DNA of 51,276 bases from JAGOTP01 sp964359565 (GTDB lineage Bacteria; Patescibacteriota; Patescibacteriia; 2-12-FULL-60-25), in NCBI GenBank assembly GCA_964359565.1, contig CAYHTN010000001.1:1-51276 (forward strand). Direction: 5' to 3'. Below are positions 1-7,304 of the stretch, one piece after another. The translations under genes and the position numbers were made by a program. The notes beneath the pieces are model-generated. The model had not been told where the DNA came from. It made no database searches and saw only the letters and a list, made by a program, of their open reading frames with translations. The number at the start of each line of letters is the position of its first letter. Within the stretch, counting starts at the first letter, position 1.

Positions 1-45
1 CCTACGATGTTTTCATATTTCGAGCCGGAAACGATCGAACCGGTA

Positions 46-696
46 TCAAGTCCGAGTCTGGCTCGCCCCCGTCTCTTTGGCCTCTTTCATAAATCGCTCG
101 ATCTCTGATTCGCTCCCCTGAAAAGGCCAGTCGTCACATTTTGTCAGACGCGTGCAAAAATCCATAAACGCTTCGCGATCGGCGAGGAGTGTCACGCCGA
201 GCGTCTCTGCCAAAGCCGTAAGCTCTTTACGATCGTTCTCGGCATGCGTCTCATCCGACATTTTTTCGAGTTCCAGATAGGCAAGACCGCTCGGACTCGA
301 AACAATCGAAGCAGTGATGCGCTCTCTCGCATAATTTGTGGTGACTCGCGAACCAACCTTATGAAACATATTGAGTGCACCAATAACACGTGCAAATGCA
401 GGAAGCATTGCTGGCTGAATCGGCGTACTCATTTCTTTTCGGTCATGCGCATGAACACCACCAATCTTCACCACCACTTCTGCTTCACCATTCGTAATAC
501 GACAACGAATATCCGTCTCCGCCGTGCCCCGATCCTCATCTTCAGCAATGCGACCAATCCGTCCAAAAGACATGAGCATCGTTCGATGAGCGACATTTTG
601 AATGATGAATCCTGCCTGAATGAGCCGAGCCGCAACTTCTTCTCTTTCTCGTGCTTGAATCTCTGCCCGAACTTCGAGCTCGATGGGATGCATCAT
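46..696 (-). CDS. CYTH/triphosphate-tunnel-like protein
   Basis: Protein of 216 residues. It opens with an acidic IELEVRAEI strand followed by alternating charged strands (DIRCRI, AEVVVKI, AYLELEKM). That arrangement resembles CYTH-domain proteins (class IV adenylate cyclase, thiamine triphosphatase, inorganic triphosphatase), which bind a triphosphate and Mg2+ in an acidic beta tunnel. The typical family length is about 180-220 residues. The late ELEKM motif fits the conserved glutamates of the tunnel. The start is the first of two adjacent ATGs, because a good promoter lies nine bases upstream and leaves no room for a ribosome-binding site. The substrate cannot be told from sequence. The family call is moderate; the coding call is firm. 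Confidence 0.6.
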   Translation of the reverse strand: MMHPIELEVRAEIQAREREEVAARLIQAGFIIQNVAHRTMLMSFGRIGRIAEDEDRGTAETDIRCRITNGEAEVVVKIGGVHAHDRKEMSTPIQPAMLPAFARVIGALNMFHKVGSRVTTNYARERITASIVSSPSGLAYLELEKMSDETHAENDRKELTALAETLGVTLLADREAFMDFCTRLTKCDDWPFQGSESEIERFMKEAKETGASQTRT

Positions 697-705
697 ATTC
701 GCCCG

Positions 706-734
706 AGTCTAGCGGGTTTTTTATGGTAGAGCAA
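706..734 (-). promoter_or_regulatory. Leaderless promoter of the CYTH-like gene
   Basis: On the minus strand TTGCTC and TAGACT are separated by exactly 17 bases, and TAGACT ends nine bases before the ATG at 696. Transcription should start 2-3 bases before the start codon, giving an essentially leaderless mRNA. Confidence 0.6.
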
Positions 735-791
735 AAGCGGACCTTGCGCGCTAGAAAAAAACAAAGAAATAGGCTAGGGTAGGTCCATTCC

Positions 792-1988
792 ATGGAGAAC
801 GAGATCAATATCAACACTCCGGCCGAAAGTGTCATCGCCGCGTACGGAACATCCTCCTCTCATCGTCTCACGCCACTTTTTATCGGCGTAGGAGCGCTTC
901 TTTTGAGTCTCCTCCTTTATTTCGGATTCTTTTGGATCTTAGCAGGTTCTCTGCGCCTCCCAGCACAAACCGCCTTCCTTGGGATCGTCTCTCCTCGTGC
1001 CCTACAAAACCAACTTTCCCCAGAGAGACGGTCCTCCCTTCCGGAAGTGTGGCGGCTCCAGACCGAGCATGCCTCACGCTGGCCAATTCTGTTCGGCGCC
1101 TATCGCGAAGAAGATACGTGGCAGTTTTTTGTCATCGGTCCACGTTGGAGCGTCAACGATCGTGAAGGACTCCTGATCGAAACATCGCGAGCAACGGCTC
1201 TTGTGACCAGCCGTTTGAGCGCAAGCACGACCGAAACCACCACTTATTTTTCTTGGTGGTGGAAAACGATGCGCCGTCCCTACGCCCTAGCGCAACTAGA
1301 AATTCGCCCCCACGTGCTAAGTTCAAGCTTTTTTCCTCCCACAGAAACCATGGAAGGCATCTTCTATCACGATCGATTGATGACGAACCTGAGCCCAATT
1401 GTCGCTGCGACGACCATAGAGTCTCCTGCTGGAGATGTCTTTCTTCGCTTCAATCCCGCTACTACCGGAACGGCGCGAGCTGCATTATTACAATCTTTAG
1501 ACCTAAACAATGATCGTTTTTCGCTCGCAAACCTTTCTCCTCAAAGTTTAAACCTCCGCTATAGCACCTCTGGAACTCTGTCACAGATTCAATTTACTAC
1601 TCCTGAAACCATGAGCTCCTCAACCAAGCGATCATTACTTGGCGCTCTTGGCTTTTCTAAAAAGGTGATCCTTTCCCTCCCAGATGGCTCTCTCCTCGCC
1701 GAACGGCAATTGCCCAGCGAACAAGAGCTTCGAACAACCTCCTCTTATAGAACCCCGGCCGGATCATTAGAGCTAACAGATACCTCCTTTGATCTTCAAA
1801 AAGAGACGACGAGTACCGAAGCGCAGGTGTCCCCCTGTCAGACAGGAACACTCATCGGACGATTTTCTCCCCATGTGATCCAACAATTACTTAGCGCTCT
1901 CGACCTTCCTTTTTTATCGAGCGGACAGGGAGTACAAATCTTGCAAGATCAAACCCGCGTCTTCGTCTGCCTAGAGGAACCCTCGTAA
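792..1988 (+). CDS. Single-pass membrane protein of unknown function
   Basis: I do not recognise this 398-residue protein. A short cytoplasmic N terminus is followed by one long hydrophobic helix (about residues 29-54, rich in Leu, Ile and Phe). A mostly hydrophilic Ser/Thr-rich remainder would be extracytoplasmic. Two cysteines lie near the C terminus (SPCQTG and FVCLEE) and could form a disulfide. The gene is divergent from the CYTH-like gene and ends at a strong inverted repeat. The start ATG at 792 has no clear ribosome-binding site. A surface or envelope role is inferred only from the topology. Confidence 0.75.
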   Translation: MENEININTPAESVIAAYGTSSSHRLTPLFIGVGALLLSLLLYFGFFWILAGSLRLPAQTAFLGIVSPRALQNQLSPERRSSLPEVWRLQTEHASRWPILFGAYREEDTWQFFVIGPRWSVNDREGLLIETSRATALVTSRLSASTTETTTYFSWWWKTMRRPYALAQLEIRPHVLSSSFFPPTETMEGIFYHDRLMTNLSPIVAATTIESPAGDVFLRFNPATTGTARAALLQSLDLNNDRFSLANLSPQSLNLRYSTSGTLSQIQFTTPETMSSSTKRSLLGALGFSKKVILSLPDGSLLAERQLPSEQELRTTSSYRTPAGSLELTDTSFDLQKETTSTEAQVSPCQTGTLIGRFSPHVIQQLLSALDLPFLSSGQGVQILQDQTRVFVCLEEPS

Positions 1989-1998
1989 TGAATGCCCT

Positions 1999-2031
1999 AA
2001 AACATTATCCACATGATGTGGATAATGTTTT
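1999..2031 (+). terminator. Perfect 15-bp inverted repeat containing two DnaA boxes
   Basis: Two 15-base arms pair perfectly around a TGA loop, and the right arm ends in TTTT. It probably terminates the upstream membrane-protein gene. Each arm also contains a perfect DnaA box TTATCCACA (2005-2013 on plus, 2017-2025 on minus), so the site may have a second role. Confidence 0.6.
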
Positions 2032-2034
2032 ATT

Positions 2035-2062
2035 TTGCTTCTAATAAGGCTTGTTTTATACT
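2035..2062 (+). promoter_or_regulatory. Promoter for the candidate large RNA
   Basis: TTGCTT (2035-2040), a 16-base spacer and TATACT (2057-2062). A third DnaA box TTATCCACA (2062-2070) covers the predicted transcription start, so DnaA binding could repress or time this promoter. Confidence 0.5.
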
Positions 2063-2068
2063 TATCCA

Positions 2069-2863
2069 CACCCAACCTTTGAGCCGCTTCCCTAAAAGGG
2101 ATACACTGGAGAAGTCCTCTGGATTCCGGTCCCAACCCGTGGCAGTCCCTGGACGCGTTCATTCCCGTTTCGATCCTTTAACAGCCGCTCACCTCACTTT
2201 GAGGTCCGCGACCGTCTTCAACGGTCTTGTCTCCGCATCTGCGGTCACAAACCACACGAGTGGGTTTTGAGTCAGCCATGCACTGGCTTAAGACGAACAC
2301 CTTCGTAGTGTCAGCACACAATTTTCGTGTCGTCCGCCCTTCGCGGTGAACGACGTGTCCGTACCTTTCCTTTGCCCCTGCATTCGCATCGGCGTCGCTC
2401 CTTACAATTCCGCTACACTCTTTGATGATTTAGAGGTTGACCCCACATGCGGGAGCCGTCTTCGGACGTTTTCCATGGGAGGCCAACAGCTTCTACTGGC
2501 TTTCTCTCCCGTTGTACTAGCCACGCTAGTCCCAAACGAAAAAGAGAAACAAAACGAGGTACTCGTGCCAGGGGGTCGCAAGACCTATTCACGCTGACGC
2601 TTCGCGCGCTCAGTTTGTCTCGCGCGTTTACCGGAAAGCCGGTTGACAGAATCTCGAGTAGAAAGCGGACTACATTCTTCTCGAGGACCGTACTCACGGT
2701 TTCGAACTTCGGTAAAGCTTCGTGCTTTTAGATCTCCTCGCGTGGTGGCGAGCGGTGATCGCACCTATCTTTCTATTGATTTTCTGAACCGAGCGTAAGC
2801 TAATACGGCCTTATATGCGCCGTATGCCGCTTCCCTTGCGTCCTCTACGGCGTGTTCTTTTTT
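2069..2863 (+). ncRNA. Candidate large structured non-coding RNA (~790 nt)
   Basis: This stretch holds no convincing protein gene but is crowded with short perfect hairpins. Examples are GGTC-GCAA-GACC near 2574 (GNRA loop), GTC-TTCG-GAC near 2458 (C(UUCG)G loop), ACCGG-AAAG-CCGGT near 2630, and AGC-GTAA-GCT near 2793. A nested CTCGAG...CTCGAG stem encloses GTAG...CTAC near 2653-2685, and ACCGT-ACTC-ACGGT and GGTG-ATCG-CACC follow. The GNRA and UUCG loops are strand-specific and indicate a plus-strand RNA. A promoter precedes the stretch and a terminator ends it, so it looks like an independent unit. I could not match it to the conserved cores of RNase P RNA, tmRNA or SRP RNA. A very divergent, enlarged rnpB remains possible. 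Confidence 0.5.
2803..2863 (+). terminator. Overlapping alternative hairpins with terminator
   Basis: Hairpin 1 pairs ATACGGC (2803-2809) with GCCGTAT (2819-2825). Hairpin 2 pairs CGCCGTA (2818-2824) with TACGGCG (2846-2852) and is followed by a T-rich run to 2863. They share bases and cannot form together, as in attenuators, and the T run makes hairpin 2 the likely terminator. Confidence 0.5.
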
Positions 2864-2939
2864 ATGCTACAGTGAAGCTTAGGTAGATCGAATCGCATTT
2901 TCATGATTCTCTCCTCAAAGAAGAATCTCCCCTCCGCCC

Positions 2940-2968
2940 TTGCCTGAAATGCCGAAAAATCATACACT
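2940..2968 (+). promoter_or_regulatory. Promoter of the dksA-like/lspA unit
   Basis: TTGCCT, 17 bases, then TACACT, which ends 11 bases before the ATG at 2980. The predicted leader is about five bases, too short for a ribosome-binding site. Confidence 0.6.
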
Positions 2969-2979
2969 CTCCCAGATCT

Positions 2980-3366
2980 ATGCATTCCGCCGAATTTCTC
3001 CAACAGATGAACGAAAAGCTCCTCAAGATGCGGAAGCAGCTCGAGAGCGATCTTTCTGATGTCACTCAGAAGGATCTTCAACATCCAGGCCAACTGAATG
3101 CTGCCTATAACAGCGGCGCCGAGGGCGCTGACACTTCCGAAGATGATGTCTCTGAAAAAGTCTCTGCCTATGCCGACGAAGTCTCTCTCATGGGGGAACT
3201 CGAAACCCAGCTCCGTGACGTTCAGAAGGCTCTTGAAGCCATCACAAAAGGAACCTACGGGGTTTGCAAATACTGCAATAAAGATATCGACATGAAGCGC
3301 CTAGAGGCACGTCCTTCATCTTCTTCGTGTATCTCGTGTAAGAAACTCTTTACCCAAGAATTGTAG
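2980..3366 (+). CDS. DksA/TraR-family zinc-finger protein
   Basis: Protein of 128 residues. An N-terminal coiled coil (about residues 5-40, then 70-95) is followed by the four-cysteine zinc finger of the DksA/TraR family, CKYC near residue 97 and CISC near residue 118. DksA-type proteins enter the RNA polymerase secondary channel and modulate initiation. Many short family members in other phyla have no known target, so I give no symbol. lspA starts six bases after the stop, which suggests cotranscription. The start is supported by the promoter just upstream. Confidence 0.85.
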   Translation: MHSAEFLQQMNEKLLKMRKQLESDLSDVTQKDLQHPGQLNAAYNSGAEGADTSEDDVSEKVSAYADEVSLMGELETQLRDVQKALEAITKGTYGVCKYCNKDIDMKRLEARPSSSSCISCKKLFTQEL

Positions 3367-3371
3367 TTTTC

Positions 3372-3833
3372 ATGCGCCGTGCGTACGCCTCCTTCTTTTT
3401 AGGCGTAGCGACCGCGCTCGTAACCTTTGCCGTTGATCAACTCGCAAAAATGCGTTGGCTCACCCCGCCTGAGAGCCCCGCGGGTTTTTGGCATCTACAT
3501 GGTTGGGTTCAGTCGGTCATTCATGAGAATCACGGCATTACGTTCAATCTCCCTCTTCCAAACATCTTGATACTCCTCGTTACCCTCGCTGCTCTTGGAT
3601 GGATCCTGCATGAGAGTTGGCGTGAAGGAAAACAAGGACATATTCTTCGTCTTTTTTTTCTTGGCCTCATTCTTGGGGGCGCGCTCGGGAATGCGTACGA
3701 CCGTCTCATCTTTGGATACGTCCGTGATTGGCTTCTCCTATGGCACCGTTCCGCAATTAATTTTGCTGATATCAGTATCCTCGTGGGTGCAGTTGGGTAT
3801 TTTGTAGATCGATTCCGCTCTTCGAGAGCGTAG
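3372..3833 (+). CDS. lspA: Lipoprotein signal peptidase (signal peptidase II)
   Basis: Integral membrane aspartyl protease of 153 residues that cleaves the signal peptide of diacylglyceryl-modified prolipoproteins. Four hydrophobic segments are visible, beginning at about residues 7-25. The family motif around the first catalytic Asp appears as GNAYDR (about residues 111-116). The second appears as NFADI (about 136-140). A conserved NHGITF stretch lies near residue 53. The length is typical. The gene is coupled to the upstream zinc-finger gene. Predicted lipoproteins elsewhere in the window are plausible substrates. Confidence 0.9.
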   Translation: MRRAYASFFLGVATALVTFAVDQLAKMRWLTPPESPAGFWHLHGWVQSVIHENHGITFNLPLPNILILLVTLAALGWILHESWREGKQGHILRLFFLGLILGGALGNAYDRLIFGYVRDWLLLWHRSAINFADISILVGAVGYFVDRFRSSRA

Positions 3834-3877
3834 CTCCTCTCTTGCACCATTCTCCAAAATGTGGAACGGGGTAGAGT

Positions 3878-5410
3878 ATGACCTCGCACGTTCATACCGG
3901 ATCGATCATCGGGCTCGAAGCCCATCGTGTTGATGTCGAAGCAGATATCTCTCCGGGCTTACCGAACTTTTTTATCGTTGGTCTCCCTGATACCGCGATT
4001 CAAGAAGCGCGAGAACGAATTCGTAGTGCACTCCGACATACCGGTCTCACGCTACCAAAAACCCGCGTCACGATTAATCTTGCACCGGCACATCTAAAAA
4101 AGGTCGGTACCCTGTATGACCTCCCGATCGCTCTTGCTCTTCTTCATGCGGATGGATCGTTGTCAGAATCTTTTCCAAAAAATATCTTGGTTGCGGGCGA
4201 ACTGGCTCTCGACGGTTCCGTGCGACCAATTCAGGGCGCGCTCTCGCTCGCGTTACTCGCACGAAGAGAAAACTACGACGCCCTTATCATTCCCGAAGCC
4301 AATGCCCGTGAAGCGGCACTTGCAAACGGACTCACCGTGTACGCGGCAGGACATCTTCATCAAATTCTTCAACATTTGCGCGGAGTTCGCTCTCTTCCGA
4401 TCGCCTCTCCTCCGACACGATCAACCGATGCGCTCCCTCGCTTCGAACACTACAATTTTTCTGCTATTCGCGGCCAAGAACAAGCCCGTCGCGCCCTTGA
4501 GATCGCTGCTGCTGGCGGACATAACGTCCTCATGCAGGGACCACCCGGATCCGGGAAAACCCTTCTCGCTCGAAGCCTTCCTAGTATCCTGCCTCTCCTC
4601 AGCGATGAAGAAACGGTCGATGCAACGCGCATTCATTCGGTCGCTGGGACATTGTCTCCTAACGAAATTCTGGAATTGCGTCCGTTTCGAGCTCCGCATC
4701 ATAGTGCGAGCATGGCGTCCCTCATCGGCGGAGGGAGCATCCCTCGACCAGGAGAGATTTCGCTCGCACATCGTGGCGTGTTATTTCTGGATGAATTCTT
4801 AGAATTCCCCCGTACCGTGCTCGAAAGTCTGCGCCAGCCTCTTGAAGACGGATTTGTGAGCGTGAGCCGCGCTCAAGGAACGATTCAATTCCCTGCACGA
4901 TTTATTTTGATCGCCGCCATGAATCCTTGCCCCTGTGGGTTTGCAAGTGATCCGGACCAACGCTGTATTTGCACTACTTGGCAACGAGAAAAATATTACA
5001 AACGCTTGAGCGGACCTCTCCTTGATCGCATGGATCTTTGTCTGGAAGTGCCAAAAGTAAAAACGAGCGAACTCCTTTCACTTGCGCCCGCCGAAGAGAG
5101 CGAAGCGATTCGCCTGCGTGTCCAAGCTGCGCGCGATCGGCAGGCGGCACGTACAAAAATAACCGGCGTCCTCACGAATGCAGAATTACGCAGCATGCAC
5201 TTACGAACAGCTCTTCATCTAGATCAGGATGCTCAAGCAGTCCTCACCTGTGCGATCGAACGCTACCATTTATCGGGACGAGCCTACACACGTACACTGA
5301 AAGTAGCCCAAACCATTGCAGATCTTGCCGAAGAAGATGTCATTTCAGCCACTCATATCGCCGAAGCGCTCCTCTATCGCAAACTAACGGGAACGCCTCT
5401 TCGGGATTGA
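3878..5410 (+). CDS. comM: ComM/YifB-family Mg-chelatase-like AAA ATPase
   Basis: Protein of 510 residues with the full ComM/YifB layout. A ChlI-like N-terminal domain (about 1-180) includes VDVEADISPGLPNFFIVGLPD. The AAA+ core has Walker A GPPGSGKT near residue 220 and Walker B VLFLDEF near 305. A cysteine cluster PCPCGF...CIC near 350-370 and a C-terminal Mg-chelatase lid follow. ComM in Vibrio is a helicase that promotes branch migration during natural transformation, and Patescibacteria commonly keep competence genes. The start ATG follows a GGGG stretch nine bases upstream. The stop overlaps the promoter of the next gene. Confidence 0.92.
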   Translation: MTSHVHTGSIIGLEAHRVDVEADISPGLPNFFIVGLPDTAIQEARERIRSALRHTGLTLPKTRVTINLAPAHLKKVGTLYDLPIALALLHADGSLSESFPKNILVAGELALDGSVRPIQGALSLALLARRENYDALIIPEANAREAALANGLTVYAAGHLHQILQHLRGVRSLPIASPPTRSTDALPRFEHYNFSAIRGQEQARRALEIAAAGGHNVLMQGPPGSGKTLLARSLPSILPLLSDEETVDATRIHSVAGTLSPNEILELRPFRAPHHSASMASLIGGGSIPRPGEISLAHRGVLFLDEFLEFPRTVLESLRQPLEDGFVSVSRAQGTIQFPARFILIAAMNPCPCGFASDPDQRCICTTWQREKYYKRLSGPLLDRMDLCLEVPKVKTSELLSLAPAEESEAIRLRVQAARDRQAARTKITGVLTNAELRSMHLRTALHLDQDAQAVLTCAIERYHLSGRAYTRTLKVAQTIADLAEEDVISATHIAEALLYRKLTGTPLRD

Positions 5411-5435
5411 CAAAAAGGCTAAAAAAGGGTACTCT
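5407..5435 (+). promoter_or_regulatory. Consensus-like promoter before the LysM/M23 gene
   Basis: TTGACA (5407-5412), a 17-base spacer, TACTCT (5430-5435). The -35 box overlaps the comM stop codon. The leader would be about 85 bases. Confidence 0.65.
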
Positions 5436-5526
5436 ATTTCTCACGTTGGAATTCTAAATACACTGCGAACCTTAGCGGAAATTATACGTTTGAGCCCGGC
5501 CTGTTTAGCTCCTGCTGCTTTGATTG

Positions 5527-7077
5527 ATGCTAGACGCTACCGCTCGAACAAAGAGGTCTTCTATTCCTATCAAACATCACATCACATACGTCTTTGCCAC
5601 GCTCCTCCTCGGCTTCATCCGAGGACTAAAGGCATGTGCGTATGTTTTGAAACCGATGTTTCGCATCCTCGGCCTCGTCATTTGGCCGATCGCACGTGTT
5701 TTGAGCCGTTTCGTTATCCTGCCCATCTACAGCATTTTCTTGATGGCAAAAATTCGTCTTGAAAGAACAGTTGTGTCCGCTCGTGGGCTTGTCTTCTTCG
5801 TCTTCACGAATCGCTACGTTTCTCACGTTCTTTTGTTCGCGATCGCTGTTGGAACCGTTGGTTCCCAACTCATGACACAACAAGCCTCCGCCCAAGATGC
5901 TGGACAAAACAGCCTTTTATACACACTTGTCACGCGCGGCCAAGAAGATTTCATCGAAGAATCCATTAGCCCAGGCCTCGCTCTGGCCGATGTCCACCAC
6001 TTAGGAGCAGATACTATCCAAACGATGCCTGGTATCGACTACGATTATGAGTCGTTCGACGAAACTCCGGTTGATCTAGGAATCAGTGGAACGATCGCCA
6101 TTCGCCCTCAGTCTGAGTTTCCGGCATTGCCTTCAGAAGAAACGTTTGAGACCACTGAAGATCCTGACCTCGTCGTTCCAACCACGCCCGTCACTCCTCG
6201 GAAGGATACAGAAACGTATGTCGTAAAAAGCGGCGATACGGTTGCCTCAATTGCGCGACGCTATGGGGTAAACGTCGGAACAATTCAATGGGCTAACAAT
6301 TTGAATCGCACAAGTTCAATCAAACCCGGTGACGCCCTCCGCATTCCTGCTGCTTCGGGCGTTCTCTATACCGTGAAACGAGGCGATACGATTCAACGTT
6401 TAGCTCAACTCTATGGCGTCGACGCGGCTCGTATCAGCGCGAGTAATCACTTGAGCGCTCGCGCCACTCTTTCAGTCGGAAAAGAAATCTTGATTCCGGA
6501 TGCAACCCCACAACTCGCGACTACCCAAACACCTACGGCTCGTCTTACCGCGACTACTCCAAGCGTGATCTCTCCTAAAGTCAGTGCGAAGGTCGCCGTA
6601 AAACCAGATATCCCTCTTTCGCGCATCCGAAACAAAGCCGTTGATGTCTATCAAGAACTGGCCGATGAGAAATCAGACACACGTGAAAAACCATCGGACG
6701 CTTCAAATTCCACCCGCTCTCGCTTACTCTGGCCGACACACTTACGTGTGATCAACCAATACTGGGGCTATCAACACACCGGTATCGACATTGACGGAGA
6801 TTACACCGACCCGATCTACGCTTCTGACGATGGTGTCGTCGAACAAGCGGGGTGGAACAACGGTGGCTACGGTCTCATGATCCTCATCGATCACGGCAAT
6901 GGCTTCCGCACGCGCTACGCCCACGCTTCTAAAATGTTCGTGAAAGCCGGAGACAAGGTCAAACGTGGTCAAACGATCGCTATGGTTGGAACCACCGGAC
7001 GCTCAACCGGAACCCACTTGCACTACGAAGTGTACGTCAACGGCCGACGCGCTAATCCTCTCACCTATATTCGCTAG
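5527..7077 (+). CDS. Membrane-anchored LysM/M23 peptidoglycan endopeptidase
   Basis: Protein of 516 residues. The N-terminal third has several hydrophobic segments (about 18-40, 43-75, 95-115) ending at an Ala-rich QQASAQ cleavage-like site. Two LysM domains follow at about 229-274 and 278-323, each with a GDT motif, and would bind peptidoglycan. The C-terminal M23 domain (about 405-516) has the zinc-site motifs HTGID, RYAH and THLHYEV, so it should be catalytically active and cleave peptide cross-bridges. It stands alone between its own promoter and terminator. The ATG at 5527 is preferred over the TTG directly before it. Confidence 0.9.
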   Translation: MLDATARTKRSSIPIKHHITYVFATLLLGFIRGLKACAYVLKPMFRILGLVIWPIARVLSRFVILPIYSIFLMAKIRLERTVVSARGLVFFVFTNRYVSHVLLFAIAVGTVGSQLMTQQASAQDAGQNSLLYTLVTRGQEDFIEESISPGLALADVHHLGADTIQTMPGIDYDYESFDETPVDLGISGTIAIRPQSEFPALPSEETFETTEDPDLVVPTTPVTPRKDTETYVVKSGDTVASIARRYGVNVGTIQWANNLNRTSSIKPGDALRIPAASGVLYTVKRGDTIQRLAQLYGVDAARISASNHLSARATLSVGKEILIPDATPQLATTQTPTARLTATTPSVISPKVSAKVAVKPDIPLSRIRNKAVDVYQELADEKSDTREKPSDASNSTRSRLLWPTHLRVINQYWGYQHTGIDIDGDYTDPIYASDDGVVEQAGWNNGGYGLMILIDHGNGFRTRYAHASKMFVKAGDKVKRGQTIAMVGTTGRSTGTHLHYEVYVNGRRANPLTYIR

Positions 7078-7085
7078 CATACGAA

Positions 7086-7120
7086 AGAAGCGTCTCCAAA
7101 CGGAGACGCTTCTGCGTTTT
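7086..7120 (+). terminator. Rho-independent terminator of the M23 gene
   Basis: A perfect 12-bp stem (7086-7097 with 7102-7113), an AAAC loop, then GCGTTTT. Confidence 0.8.
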
Positions 7121-7138
7121 AGATCAGAGCGAGTAACG

Positions 7139-7167
7139 TTGACGATAGACCCTCCATTTGATACGCT
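7139..7167 (+). promoter_or_regulatory. Promoter of tRNA-Ala(GGC)
   Basis: TTGACG, 17 bases, TACGCT. The predicted start is about 20 bases before the mature tRNA. Confidence 0.6.
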
Positions 7168-7193
7168 CTGGCCACAAATTTAGAGTCCTATAT

Positions 7194-7269
7194 GGGCTGT
7201 TAGCTCAGCTGGTAGAGCGCTTCCATGGCATGGAAGAGGTCAACGGTTCGATCCCGTTACAGTCCACCA
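7194..7269 (+). tRNA. tRNA-Ala (anticodon GGC)
   Basis: A 76-base cloverleaf with an encoded CCA. The acceptor GGGCTGT pairs with ACAGTCC and carries the G3-U70 alanine identity pair. The anticodon loop ATGGCAT gives GGC, and the T arm contains GTTCGATC. The 3' end doubles as the left attachment site of the integrated element that follows. Confidence 0.95.
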
Positions 7270-7270
7270 C
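7262..7270 (+). repeat. attL core (tRNA 3' end)
   Basis: GTCCACCAC, the last eight bases of tRNA-Ala(GGC) plus one; identical to 9504-9512. Confidence 0.65.
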
Positions 7271-7274
7271 ACTG

Positions 7275-7304
7275 AAAACCGAGGTTACAAAAGCCTCGGT
7301 TTTT
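7275..7304. terminator. Bidirectional terminator for tRNA-Ala and the recombinase
   Basis: AAACCGAGG pairs with CCTCGGTTT, with A and T runs at both sides. It can end the tRNA transcript on plus and the recombinase transcript on minus; the recombinase stop codon lies in it. Confidence 0.7.

Noticed and set aside
2413..2731. Overlapping 94-codon open frames on both strands
   Set aside because: Low-complexity, no recognisable motifs, and they lie across strong RNA-like hairpins.
2069..2863. tmRNA or standard RNase P RNA
   Set aside because: No tRNA-like 3' end or T arm, and no GAGGAAAGTCC and ACAGAA...GGCTTA pair in proper positions. The isolated GACAGAA at 2644 and GAAGTCC at 2111 do not form a plausible P4 that I can see.
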